DNA of 33,321 bases. Origin: Thermoplasmatales archaeon SW_10_69_26. GTDB lineage: Archaea > Thermoplasmatota > SW-10-69-26. A model generated the notes under the pieces. The model had not been told where the DNA came from, searched no databases, and was given only the letters and a program-made list of their open reading frames with translations. Every line of letters begins with the position of its first letter. Positions within the stretch are counted from its first letter, which is position 1. The position numbers and the translations under genes are program-made. This document shows, piece by piece, positions 17,383-25,089 of this stretch. Where the stretch lies: the NCBI GenBank assembly GCA_003009755.1, contig PXUB01000011.1:1-33321 (forward strand), read 5' to 3'.

Positions 17383-18249
17383 GTGCTCGTCGCAGGGTCC
17401 ACCGCCTTCGACACGCTGGCCCGCGTCGAACGGTTCCCCACCGAGGAGGAGGCCATGAAGGCCGACGAGATCGCCTCCGGTGCCGGCGGCTGCGGCGCCA
17501 ACGTCGCCCGCGGGCTGGCCCGCCTGGGCCACGAGCCGCGGCTTCTGTCGGCCGTCGGAGCGGATTTCGCCGATAGTTCGGCCAAGCAGGCTCTCGAGGG
17601 CGACGGCGTGGATCTGGGACGGCTGGTGCGTGTCGAGGACGAGCCGACGGCCGCGGCGATGATGGCCACCGACGACACCCTCCAGCAGACGATCATCTAC
17701 GACGAAGGGGCCACGCCCCGCATGCGCGAGCTCGAGCCGATCGAGGCCGAGCTGGGCCACTTCGCGCCCGGCGAGGTAACCGCCTACCCCGAGCTGATGG
17801 CCGCGGTCGACCGCGTCGTCTACGATCCCGGCCAAGAGGTCTTCTACCGCCCCACCGAGGAGGTGATGGCACCCCTGGACGAGGTCGACGTGCTCGTCGT
17901 GAACGAGCACGAGGCCGAACAGCTGGCCCCCGCCGTCGGCGGGCTCGAGACGCTGGCTGACGAGCTCGAGGGCCTGGTCGTCACGCACCAGGGAGGCCAG
18001 CACGTCTACCAGAGCGGCGACCGTGTCGAGCTGGACGCCGTGGAGGCCGACGTCGTGGATCCCACCGGCGCCGGGGACGCCCACTGCGCGGGCCTGGTGC
18101 ACGGGCTCGCCGAGGGTTGGCAGCTGCCCGAGGCCTGCCGGTTCGGGAGCGTGGTGGCCGCCTGCGCGATCGAGAGCGTCGGCGCTCAGCGCGGCCTGCC
18201 GACGCGCGACGAAGCCCAGGCGCGGCTCCCAGGTGCCAAGAAGACCTGA
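17383..18249 (+). CDS. PfkB-family carbohydrate/nucleoside kinase
   Basis: This 288-residue protein shows the PfkB (ribokinase-like) pattern. It starts MLVAGSTAFDTLARVERFP, has the glycine-rich GAGGCGANVARGLARLG near residues 35-50, and carries the C-terminal signature DPTGAGDA at 226-233 with the catalytic base Asp232. Members phosphorylate sugars, nucleosides or similar alcohols with ATP or ADP. The substrate is not clear; short archaeal members with VNEHEAEQL are often annotated as adenosine or sugar kinases. GTG 17383 is preferred because the first beta-strand begins there and a TATA-like element sits 26 nt upstream. TTG 17356 is the alternative. Confidence 0.9.
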   Translation: MLVAGSTAFDTLARVERFPTEEEAMKADEIASGAGGCGANVARGLARLGHEPRLLSAVGADFADSSAKQALEGDGVDLGRLVRVEDEPTAAAMMATDDTLQQTIIYDEGATPRMRELEPIEAELGHFAPGEVTAYPELMAAVDRVVYDPGQEVFYRPTEEVMAPLDEVDVLVVNEHEAEQLAPAVGGLETLADELEGLVVTHQGGQHVYQSGDRVELDAVEADVVDPTGAGDAHCAGLVHGLAEGWQLPEACRFGSVVAACAIESVGAQRGLPTRDEAQARLPGAKKT

Positions 18250-18256
18250 GGCTCGC

Positions 18257-18750
18257 CACCTAGCCTGCCGGACGTTATCTGCTCAAGTCTCGCCGCCCTC
18301 AGAGGTTCGAAGGCGCGGAGCGGGACCGAAGGTCTGCCCGGATCAAAGATCCGGGCTCTCCCGAGGATCCGCCCTGCGGGCAGGGATCCTCGGGACTTGC
18401 CCCGAAGGGCAAGTCGAGGGATTCGCGACAACGCCTGCCACAGGGCCAACCGCGGAAACGACGTCATCGGGCGTCCGAGCAAGCCCCCCTTGTGTGGGGC
18501 TTGCGAGCTGTACGAGCCGCCCCGGGCGGCTCGTGCTTGTGAGGTCGGCCTCGCGGAGAGGCGCAGCACGGATCGACGATCCGTACGCGCCACAGACGGC
18601 CGGTGGCCGTCTCTGGCGCCGGCGTGAGGCGCCCCATCTCGTTGTCGCGCCCGGAGATCTCGCCCGAGGGCGATCTCCGGCGCGTCCGAACCCCCTGTGG
18701 GACGGCCGGAGCCTCGTCGGCGTTCGCCGTCTTGGAGCTGCTCGCCGAGG
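18257..18750. repeat. Non-coding stem-loop array, copy 1
   Basis: This spacer of about 500 nt is packed with perfect or near-perfect hairpins of unrelated sequence. Stems I measured: 18336-18356 (9 bp, loop AAA), 18360-18394 (11 bp plus an inner 4 bp), 18394-18415 (9 bp, loop CGAA; it shares base 18394 with the previous stem, so one must open by a pair), 18479-18504 (9 bp), 18512-18534 (10 bp, loop CCG), 18568-18584 (7 bp, loop GAC), 18594-18612 (8 bp, loop GGT), 18615-18633 (6 bp), 18651-18680 (8 + 4 bp with bulge), and the palindrome at 18736-18745. The left edge (18260-18296) is related to 33152-33189. It could be a structured RNA, a repeat family or a mobile-element relic. I find no convincing protein frame. 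Confidence 0.75.
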
Positions 18751-18788
18751 GGTCCGAGGGCCCTCGCCCGTGGCCGTCGGCGGGAACA

Positions 18789-18797
18789 CCTTTAAGG
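18789..18797 (+). promoter_or_regulatory. TATA-like element upstream of prf1
   Basis: CCTTTAAGG lies about 100 nt before the prf1 start at 18894. Transcription would begin near 18815-18820, giving a leader of about 75 nt. A strong GGAGGAG at 18811-18817 sits at that point and precedes a tiny reading frame rather than prf1 itself. Confidence 0.55.
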
Positions 18798-18821
18798 GGC
18801 TCCACATTCAGGAGGAGATGG

Positions 18822-18851
18822 ATGCCCTGCGTCCGTCGCCGTCCCCGTTGA
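18822..18851 (+). other. Possible 9-residue leader peptide before prf1
   Basis: ATG 18822 begins MPCVRRRPR and ends at a TGA, 42 nt before the release factor start. GGAGG at 18811-18815 is 6 nt upstream, a good Shine-Dalgarno spacing, and better placed than for the out-of-frame ATG at 18818. Four of nine codons encode Arg. If translated, termination at its UGA would depend on the very factor encoded downstream. If transcription starts at about 18818, the Shine-Dalgarno would not be in the mRNA and this reading fails. Confidence 0.3.
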
Positions 18852-18893
18852 CGAGCGGCCCGGGCCAGGGACGCCACCTTCTGGGGGTCCTGC

Positions 18894-20147
18894 ATGGCCA
18901 GCGACGAAGAGCAGAGCGAGCAACGTGCCCGCTACGAGTTCAAACGCATCCTCGAGGACCTCGAGGGCGTCCGGGGCAGAGGCACGGAGCTCGTGTCCCT
19001 GTACGTGACCCCGGACAAGAACCTCAACGACGTCCGCAACCAGATCTCCAGCGAGATCGGCGAGGCCCAGAACATCAAGTCTAAGTCCACGCGCAAGAAC
19101 GTGACCTCGGCGCTCGAGGTCATCGAGGGCGCGCTCAAGAACTACAAGCAGACGCCCGAGAACGGGCTCGTGTTCCTCGTCGGCCACAAGTCCGCCAAGG
19201 GCGATACAACCGAGATGGTCCGCCACGTCCTCGAGCCGCCCCAACCCGTGCCGGTCAACCTCTACCGCTGCGACAACACCTTCCACCTCGACCCGCTGGC
19301 GGGCATGATCGAGGACGCCGACGCCTACGGGCTCGTCGTCATCGACCGCTCGGAGGCCTCGATCGGGGTCTTGCGAGGCGAGCACGTCGAGACGCTGCGC
19401 CACACCCAGTCGATGGTCCCCAGCAAGCACACCGCCGGCGGGCAATCGCAGCAACGCTTCGAGCGCCTGATCGAGGAGGCCGCTCAAACCTACTTCCGAG
19501 ACGTCGCCGAGCAGGTCAACGAGCTGCTGTGGACCCGACGCGACAAGGAGATCCAAGGCCTGCTTGTCGGGGGCCCCGGCCACACGAAGGACGAGTGGCT
19601 GAAGACCGGCGAGCTCCACCACGAGCTCGAGAAGAAGCTCGTCGACACCTTCGACACCGGGTACGCCGACGAGTACGGGCTCAGCGAGCTCGTCGACCAG
19701 GCCCACGACACGCTCGAACAGCGAGGCCTGACGCGCGAGAAGGACCTCGTGGACGAGTTCCTCGCCGAGGTCCGCCAGGAGGGCGGCAAGTTCAGCTACG
19801 GGGAGGACCAGGTCCGCAAGCGCCTGCGGATGGGCGCCGTCGAGACGCTGTTGCTCTCCGAGTCCCTGCGACGCATCCGGGCCGACCTCGTCTGCCCCGA
19901 GTGCGAGCACCGGTTCCAGCGCACCACCGACGAACCCGATCAGTTCCGTCCCTCGCCCGCCGCCTGTCCCGAGTGCGGCGAGGAAGCCGAGATCGAGGCG
20001 GAGACCGACGTCGTGGCCGAGCTCACCGAGCTGGCCGACCAGCGAGGCACCGACGTCGAGCTGATCAGCGAGCAAAGCGAACAGGGCCAGATGCTCGTCA
20101 ACGCGTTCGGCGGCGTGGCCGCGATCCTTCGCTTCCGCATCAGCTGA
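18894..20147 (+). CDS. prf1: Peptide chain release factor 1 (aRF1)
   Basis: This 417-residue protein is an archaeal eRF1-type release factor. The N domain carries the stop-codon-reading motif NIKS at residues 60-63, and YRCDNTFHLDPL is also present. The M domain has the catalytic GGQ at 182-184 (TAGGQSQQRF). The C domain carries two zinc-ribbon-like CPEC motifs. It recognises all three stop codons and triggers peptide release, and with aPelota/ABCE1 relatives it links to recycling. Start ATG 18894 is preceded only by a weak GGGGG, unlike the strong site upstream at 18811. The stop is inside a hairpin at 20142-20169. Confidence 0.96.
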   Translation: MASDEEQSEQRARYEFKRILEDLEGVRGRGTELVSLYVTPDKNLNDVRNQISSEIGEAQNIKSKSTRKNVTSALEVIEGALKNYKQTPENGLVFLVGHKSAKGDTTEMVRHVLEPPQPVPVNLYRCDNTFHLDPLAGMIEDADAYGLVVIDRSEASIGVLRGEHVETLRHTQSMVPSKHTAGGQSQQRFERLIEEAAQTYFRDVAEQVNELLWTRRDKEIQGLLVGGPGHTKDEWLKTGELHHELEKKLVDTFDTGYADEYGLSELVDQAHDTLEQRGLTREKDLVDEFLAEVRQEGGKFSYGEDQVRKRLRMGAVETLLLSESLRRIRADLVCPECEHRFQRTTDEPDQFRPSPAACPECGEEAEIEAETDVVAELTELADQRGTDVELISEQSEQGQMLVNAFGGVAAILRFRIS

Positions 20148-20169
20148 CCGGTGCGCGAACCGGTCAGTT
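20142..20169 (+). terminator. Inverted repeat spanning the prf1 stop
   Basis: CTGACCGGT and ACCGGTCAG form a perfect 9-bp stem around GCGCGA, extendable by a G-U and an A-T pair. It contains the prf1 stop codon and ends next to the TTG at 20168. It may be a terminator, a processing site or an attenuator before the prepilin peptidase gene. Confidence 0.45.
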
Positions 20170-20197
20170 GAAGACCCCGACGGGGACTGGCGCGCCC

Positions 20198-20920
20198 GTG
20201 CTCGCCGTCGACGCGCTCAGGATCCTGACCGGCGCCTCGATCCTCACCTTCGCCGCCGCCTGCGACATCAAGTGGCGGCGCGCACCCGACGCCGCCTGGG
20301 GGGTGATGGCGGGCATCGGTGCCGTGCTCCTCGGCGTCCAGGCGTGGCTGGAACCAGCGTTCGTCGCCACCTACCTCCCCTCCCTCCTGACGGCCGGCAT
20401 CGTCGCCGTGCTCGCCATCGTCGGCTACCTCGGCGGGCTGATCGCCGGTGGCGCCGACGCCAAGGCCCTCGTCAGCCTCTCCATCCTGGCCCCGGTGCCG
20501 TTGGACGTGGTATGGACGGTGCCGCTCGAGAGCATCCTGCCCCTCGTCGTCACCGCGATCGCCAACGGGCTCGTCGTCGGGTTGGCCGTGCCCATCGCCC
20601 TGCTGTTCGTCAACCTGGCTCGCGGGGACGTCGACGGCTGGCGGACCCTGCTCGCCACGCGCGCCCCGACCGAGAACGTGCGCGAGCGGGTGACCTGGCC
20701 GCTGGAGTACGTCGACGAGGAGGGCGAGCTCGTGACCGTCACGATGCCCGGCAACGTGCCGGTCGACGGTTTCGACCGCGACGCGGTCCTCGACGCCGGA
20801 CGCGAACGGGTGTGGGTCTCGCCCAAGATCCCGTTCCTGGTGCCCTTGACCTTCGGGTTCGCGATCAGCGTGATTCTCGGCGACCCGCTGGCGGCCGGTC
20901 TAAGGCTCCTCCTCGCCTGA
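20198..20920 (+). CDS. Archaeal prepilin/preflagellin peptidase (A24 family)
   Basis: This 240-residue membrane protein has about six hydrophobic segments. The two catalytic aspartates of A24 peptidases are seen as Asp23 in CDIKWRRAPD and Asp87 in GGADAKAL, matching the D-x-K and GxxD-x-K motifs of FlaK/PibD. The enzyme cleaves class III signal peptides of pilins and archaellins at the membrane. A soluble loop of about 60 residues (WPLEYVDEEGELVTVTMPG) precedes the last helix, as in euryarchaeal relatives. GTG 20198 is chosen; TTG 20168 would add 10 residues and lies in the hairpin. The 3' end overlaps the convergent gene by 21 nt. Confidence 0.85.
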   Translation: MLAVDALRILTGASILTFAAACDIKWRRAPDAAWGVMAGIGAVLLGVQAWLEPAFVATYLPSLLTAGIVAVLAIVGYLGGLIAGGADAKALVSLSILAPVPLDVVWTVPLESILPLVVTAIANGLVVGLAVPIALLFVNLARGDVDGWRTLLATRAPTENVRERVTWPLEYVDEEGELVTVTMPGNVPVDGFDRDAVLDAGRERVWVSPKIPFLVPLTFGFAISVILGDPLAAGLRLLLA

Positions 20921-21811
20921 GGGCTCCATCGCCGTCTCGTCCTCGGCGGGGGCATCCTCGTCGACGCGTGTCAGCGTCTTGATCTCGCGCGTGCTACCGT
21001 CCTCGGGCGTGACGCCCAGCTTGGCCACGCACAGATCGCCGGGCTTGGCGTCCTCGGGGGCGCGCACCATCATGTAGACGGTCCGGTCCTCGTCGGGCCC
21101 CAGCTCGAGGCTGGGCAGCGTCGTCAAGGCGCTCCAGCCCTCTTGGACGTCGGTGACCTCGAGTTCGACCTGCACGGCATCCGAGCCCTCGTTCTCCAGC
21201 TCAATCGGGTAGCTCGTGCCCCGGCCGGGCTGCACGTCGCGCTCGCTGTCCTCGCAGGCCGCCCCGACCCGGGGCTGGCGGTTGCGGTAGACGACGGGCA
21301 CGCCGACGACCGTGCCGGCCACGATCGCTCCGAACACGATCCACGCGACGGGCAGGCCGCCACCGTCGCCGCCCTCGGCCACCGGTGCGTGCGTGAACGC
21401 CAGCGAGACCGTCTGCGTCGACTGGCCACCCGAGTTCGGGACGTCGCACCCGTAGTCCTGAACGTTGGCCTGCAGCTGGGCGTCCCGCTCGACGTCGCCC
21501 TCGAAGCGGACGTCGACGTCGATCTCCTGGGTCTCCCCGGAGGCGATGCTGACGGGCTGTTCGGTGGGTGTCCAGTACCAACCGCTCGGGAGCGGGGACG
21601 TGATCCGGAAGGTGCCGTCGGCCTCGAAGTCACCGGTGTTCTCGGCCACGAACGTGTAGGTCCGTTGCTCCCCGGGATCGAAGGGTCCCTGGGGGAGGTC
21701 GTCGGCTGCCGACAGGGTGAGCTCGCAGTTGCCCTGTTCGAGCTGGGCCGCCGCCCCCATGGGAGCCAGCACGGCCACGGCTAGCCCCAGCGCGATCCCG
21801 AGGTTCCGCAT
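20900..21811 (-). CDS. Exported membrane-anchored protein with two beta-sandwich domains
   Basis: This 303-residue protein has a signal peptide (MRNLGIALGLAVAVLAP to AAAQLE). An extracellular domain resembling CARDB/NEW3 additive-domain sandwiches follows (YTFVAENTGDFEADGTFRI, VDVRFEGDVERDAQ). A membrane helix lies at about 157-178 (VAWIVFGAIVAGTVVGVPVV). A second sandwich (YPIELENEGSDAVQVELEV, RTVYMMVRAPEDAKPGDLC) and an acidic tail finish the protein. By simple topology the second sandwich would be cytoplasmic, which is odd for such a domain. ATG 21811 is supported by a GGGAG and by a TATA-like CCTTAAG about 27 nt upstream on its strand. Function unknown. Confidence 0.72.
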   Translation of the reverse strand: MRNLGIALGLAVAVLAPMGAAAQLEQGNCELTLSAADDLPQGPFDPGEQRTYTFVAENTGDFEADGTFRITSPLPSGWYWTPTEQPVSIASGETQEIDVDVRFEGDVERDAQLQANVQDYGCDVPNSGGQSTQTVSLAFTHAPVAEGGDGGGLPVAWIVFGAIVAGTVVGVPVVYRNRQPRVGAACEDSERDVQPGRGTSYPIELENEGSDAVQVELEVTDVQEGWSALTTLPSLELGPDEDRTVYMMVRAPEDAKPGDLCVAKLGVTPEDGSTREIKTLTRVDEDAPAEDETAMEPSGEEEP

Positions 21812-21952
21812 AGCTCCCTCACGACGAACCGCCAGCTTAAGGCCTTCGCAACGTCCCATCTCCCGGTCCGGCCCGATCCGCGCTCCTCGGGCGGAAGTTT
21901 CGGCTCACCCTGCAAGCAGGATACTTGCCTTCACGGGCGGGCAATAGCTGCG

Positions 21953-24199
21953 ATGGCTGTGGCCACCGAGGGGTTCGCGCTCGCCGAAGCCGAGGAACGG
22001 CCCTACCAGACGACGATCGCCCGCCAGTGCTATGGCCGCAACAGCCTGATCGTCCTCCCGACCGGGCTCGGGAAGACGATCATCTGCGCGCTCATCGCGG
22101 CACGCTACGTCGACGACGGGGAGCGCGTGCTCGTCGTCGCCCCGACACGGCCGCTCGTCGACCAGCACGCCGAGACCTTCCGCGAACAGCTGCCCGAGGC
22201 CGACGTCCGCGCCGTCACCGGCGACGACCGCCCCGCGGACCGCGGGGACCTTTGGACCGAGACCGACATCGCCGTGGCCACGCCCCACGTCGTCCGCAAC
22301 GACCTCTACGCCGACCGCGTCGATCCGGCCACCTGGGGCCTGCTCGTCGTCGACGAAGCCCACCGCGCCGTCGGGAACTACGCCGCCGTCCCCGTCGCCC
22401 ACCGCCTCCGCGAGGAGGGTTGCCGCATCCTCGGCGCCACCGCCTCGCCCGGCAGCGACGTCGACCGGATCGAGGAGGTCTGCCAGACGCTGGGCATCCA
22501 GCACATCGAAGCCCGGGGCCGGTGGGACGACGACGTGGAACCCTACGTCGAGCCGGTCTCGATCGAGTGGGTCCGCGTCGGGCTCCCCAACACGCTCGAG
22601 GAAGCCGCCGCCAAGCTGCGCGAGACGGCCGAGGACCACGTCGACGAGCTGCGCTCCACGGGCCTGTACAGTTCACGGTTCCTCAAACGCGGCCCCCTGC
22701 TCGAGCTGCGGGAGGAGCTGCGTGGCCGCCTCGAGGAGGACCGCACGCGCTCGATCTCGGACGCCCTCGACCACGTCGGGCGCGCGCTCAAGCTCCTCCA
22801 CGGCGTCAAACTCGTCGAGACCCAGAGCACCGCCGCCGCCCGCGAGTACCTGGAAGACATCGCCAACGAACGGGACCAACGGCCCCCCGAAGCTTTCCGC
22901 GACGCCCGCCGGCTGCTCGACGGCTACATGGGCGAGCACCCCAAGATGCGCCGATGCGCCTCCGAGCTCGAGAACACCGTCGCCGACGGCGGCCGCGCGC
23001 TCGTGTTCGTCCAGACTCGCGAGACGGCCAGCGCTCTCGCCGACGCCCTCGACGAACGCCACCGCCTCGACGCCGACCTCTTCGTCGGCCAAGGCGGCGA
23101 GGACGGGCTCACCCAGGACGAACAGCTCGAGCGCATCGAGGCCTTCCGCGAGGGCGAGACCAACGTCCTCGTCTCCACCAGCGTCGGCGAGGAAGGCCTC
23201 GACATCCCCGACGTCGACCTCGTCGTCTTCTACGAGGCCGTCGCCAGCGCCATCCGATCGATCCAGCGCCGCGGCCGCACCGGCCGCGATGCACGCGGCC
23301 GCGTCGTCGTCCTCATGGCCCGCGGCACCTCCGACGAGGCCGCCTACTGGACCGCCAACCGCCGCGAACAGCGGATGCGCGAACTCGTCCGCGAGCTCCA
23401 GGCGAACGGTGAGGATCCGGACCCCGTCATCCGCGAGAACCCCTCGACGCCCACGACCCACGAAGACGCAGACGAACCGCACATCATCGTCGACCACCGC
23501 GAGCTCAACGGGACGATGGCTCGCCTGCTCTCCCAGGAAGGCCTCTCGATGGAGCCCTCGACGGTCGGCGTCGGCGACCTCATCGTCTCCGAACGCGTCG
23601 TCGTCGAACGCAAGACGCCCGAGGACTTCGTGGAGAGCATCATCGACGGACGGCTCATGGACCAGGCCCGCACGCTGAAGAAGAACTACGAGGCCCCGAT
23701 CGTCGTCGTCGAAGGCGATCCCTTCGCGACGCGCTTGGACGTCTCGGATGCGGCTATCTCCGGGGCGATCGCCGCGCTCGGCAGCTCGTTCAAGGTGCCG
23801 GTCCTCACCGTCGAAGACACCCGGCGCGCGGCCGACATCGTGGCCGCGATCGCCCGCCGCGAGCACGATGAGGGCTCCGGGCCGCCCAAGCTCCGCCACG
23901 AGACCGGCGGCCGCAGCCTCCCGGAGAAGCAGCAGTTCGTGCTCGAGGGCCTGCCCAACGTCTCGTCCACGCTGGCCCGCCGCCTGCTCGAGCACTTCGG
24001 CTCCCCCGCGGAAGCCCTATCCGCCAGCGAGGAGGAGCTGGAACGGGTCCGCGGCATCGGTCCCACGACGGCAACGGCCATACACGAGGTGCTGCATGAG
24101 CGCACCGAGACCCCGTGGCCGACCGAGAGCTCACCGTCCACCCCTCCCCCGGCGAGCACAACGCCCTCTGGTACTGGGCAGGGGAAGTCGGTTTCCTGA
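21953..24199 (+). CDS. hef: Hef-type helicase-nuclease (FANCM/XPF homologue)
   Basis: This 748-residue protein has a superfamily 2 helicase at about residues 15-490: PTGLGKT at 36-42, DEAH at 134-137, GATASPG, and QRRGRTGR. An XPF-family nuclease follows at about 495-625, with GD (Asp542), ERK at 552-554 and Asp558. Tandem helix-hairpin-helix motifs come last (LPNVSSTLARRLLEHFGS and VRGIGPTTATAI). Archaeal Hef processes stalled replication forks and is linked to crosslink and fork repair. A TATA-like GGATACTTG sits about 30 nt upstream. The final 28 codons overlap the acyltransferase gene in another frame and are low-complexity Ser/Thr/Pro, probably a by-product of the overlap. Confidence 0.94.
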   Translation: MAVATEGFALAEAEERPYQTTIARQCYGRNSLIVLPTGLGKTIICALIAARYVDDGERVLVVAPTRPLVDQHAETFREQLPEADVRAVTGDDRPADRGDLWTETDIAVATPHVVRNDLYADRVDPATWGLLVVDEAHRAVGNYAAVPVAHRLREEGCRILGATASPGSDVDRIEEVCQTLGIQHIEARGRWDDDVEPYVEPVSIEWVRVGLPNTLEEAAAKLRETAEDHVDELRSTGLYSSRFLKRGPLLELREELRGRLEEDRTRSISDALDHVGRALKLLHGVKLVETQSTAAAREYLEDIANERDQRPPEAFRDARRLLDGYMGEHPKMRRCASELENTVADGGRALVFVQTRETASALADALDERHRLDADLFVGQGGEDGLTQDEQLERIEAFREGETNVLVSTSVGEEGLDIPDVDLVVFYEAVASAIRSIQRRGRTGRDARGRVVVLMARGTSDEAAYWTANRREQRMRELVRELQANGEDPDPVIRENPSTPTTHEDADEPHIIVDHRELNGTMARLLSQEGLSMEPSTVGVGDLIVSERVVVERKTPEDFVESIIDGRLMDQARTLKKNYEAPIVVVEGDPFATRLDVSDAAISGAIAALGSSFKVPVLTVEDTRRAADIVAAIARREHDEGSGPPKLRHETGGRSLPEKQQFVLEGLPNVSSTLARRLLEHFGSPAEALSASEEELERVRGIGPTTATAIHEVLHERTETPWPTESSPSTPPPASTTPSGTGQGKSVS

Positions 24200-24654
24200 C
24201 GGTCGTGGCGAACTACGTCCTGATGGCGTTGGCCCGCCTCAGCCCGTCGTTGCAGGTCAAGAACTGGCTGTATCGCCGGATGGGGATCGACGTCGGCGAC
24301 CACGTCAGCGTCGGGTTGGAGGCCACGATGGACGTGTTCTTCCCAGAGCTGATCTCGATCGGGGCCGATTCCATCGTCGGGTTCGACAGCGTCATCCTCT
24401 GCCACGAGTTCCTCGCCGACGAGTACCGCACCGGGCCCGTCGAGATCGGCGAGGGCGTCTCGATCGGTGCCAACGTCACGATTCTCCCCGGGGTCGAGAT
24501 CGGGGATGGCGCCACCGTCTCCGCACACAGCCTCGTCAACTGCGACGTCCCAGCCGGCGCCTTCTACGGCGGCGTCCCCGCCCGCCCGCTCGACGACGCC
24601 GACGGGGGTGAGCCCGAGGAGGCCGGGGCCTTTTCCGGCCAGGACACCCGTTGA
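24115..24654 (+). CDS. Left-handed beta-helix acyltransferase (hexapeptide repeat)
   Basis: This 179-residue protein resembles archaeal galactoside/maltose O-acetyltransferase-like enzymes. Hexapeptide repeats run from about residue 60 (IDVGDHVSVGLEA) to 150 (VEIGDGATVSAHSLV, GGVPARPL), with a likely catalytic His97 in CHEFLADEYRTG. The N-terminal segment VHPSPGEHNALWYW followed by a hydrophobic helix and LQVKNWLYRRMG matches relatives seen in haloarchaea, so the GTG at 24115 is credible even though it lies 85 nt inside hef. Starting at an internal ATG would lose this segment. It probably transfers an acetyl or acyl group to a sugar or lipid head group; the substrate is unknown. Confidence 0.85.
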   Translation: MADRELTVHPSPGEHNALWYWAGEVGFLTVVANYVLMALARLSPSLQVKNWLYRRMGIDVGDHVSVGLEATMDVFFPELISIGADSIVGFDSVILCHEFLADEYRTGPVEIGEGVSIGANVTILPGVEIGDGATVSAHSLVNCDVPAGAFYGGVPARPLDDADGGEPEEAGAFSGQDTR

Positions 24655-24675
24655 CCATGCGCATGTTGGGAAAAC

Positions 24676-24690
24676 ACTATGTATAAGGCT
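24676..24690 (+). promoter_or_regulatory. TATA box and AT-rich patch before UPF0147
   Basis: ACTATGTATAAGGC is a strong TATA-like element in the most AT-rich stretch of the window. Transcription would begin about 50 nt before ATG 24762, giving a real leader. Arms GTTGGGA (24665-24671) and TCCCAAC (24716-24722) flank the element as a 7-bp inverted repeat, possibly by chance. Confidence 0.55.
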
Positions 24691-24761
24691 CGGATACCGC
24701 TTTGATTACCAGCCGTCCCAACGTTACCTTCCTGTAGCGCTTGGACAGCGAGGTGGTCGTC

Positions 24762-25025
24762 ATGGATTCTGAAGAGGAGCGCCTCCGACAGGTTACGACC
24801 GTGATCGATCAGTTGATCGAAGACAACTCCGTCCCCCGGAACATCCGGAGAGGGGCTGAAGACGCTAAGGAGCGTCTCCTCAACGAGGACGAAGCCCTCG
24901 ACGTTCGCGTGGCGGGGGCAGTAAGCACCCTCGACGATCTCGCGAACGACCCCAACATCCCTCTGCACGGTCGCACCGTCATCTGGAACATCATCAGCGG
25001 TCTCGAGTCGATCTCCGCGAAGTAG
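24762..25025 (+). CDS. UPF0147 family protein
   Basis: This 87-residue helical protein matches the archaeal UPF0147 family. It has EEERLRQVTTVIDQLIEDNS, VPRNIRRGAEDAKERLL and the C-terminal DPNIPLHGRTVIWNIISGLE. The family is small, abundant and widespread in archaea, with no established biochemical role. ATG 24762 has GAGGTGGT upstream; an in-frame TTG at 24741 is less likely. The same GAGGTGGT leader precedes the next gene. The product is highly charged and less GC-biased than its neighbours, as expected for a conserved, well-expressed gene. Confidence 0.9.
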   Translation: MDSEEERLRQVTTVIDQLIEDNSVPRNIRRGAEDAKERLLNEDEALDVRVAGAVSTLDDLANDPNIPLHGRTVIWNIISGLESISAK

Positions 25026-25089
25026 GCCCCATCGTCTACCGGCGGATTTTTAGGGAGATGGCATTTTCGCCCTGACAGAGGTGGTATCG

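Noticed and set aside
18397-18627. A 76-codon plus-strand frame inside the hairpin array
   Set aside because: Its Arg/Pro/Ala-rich product follows directly from the palindromes, and no ribosome-binding site or homology is apparent.
18257-18750. CRISPR array, SRP RNA or RNase P RNA
   Set aside because: There are no regularly spaced direct repeats. I looked for the conserved SRP and RNase P core sequences and did not find them.
18818-19084. An 89-codon frame starting at ATG 18818 that overlaps prf1
   Set aside because: The Shine-Dalgarno spacing is too short (2 nt) and most of its product is an Arg-rich shadow of prf1. It remains possible only if the mRNA is leaderless at 18818.
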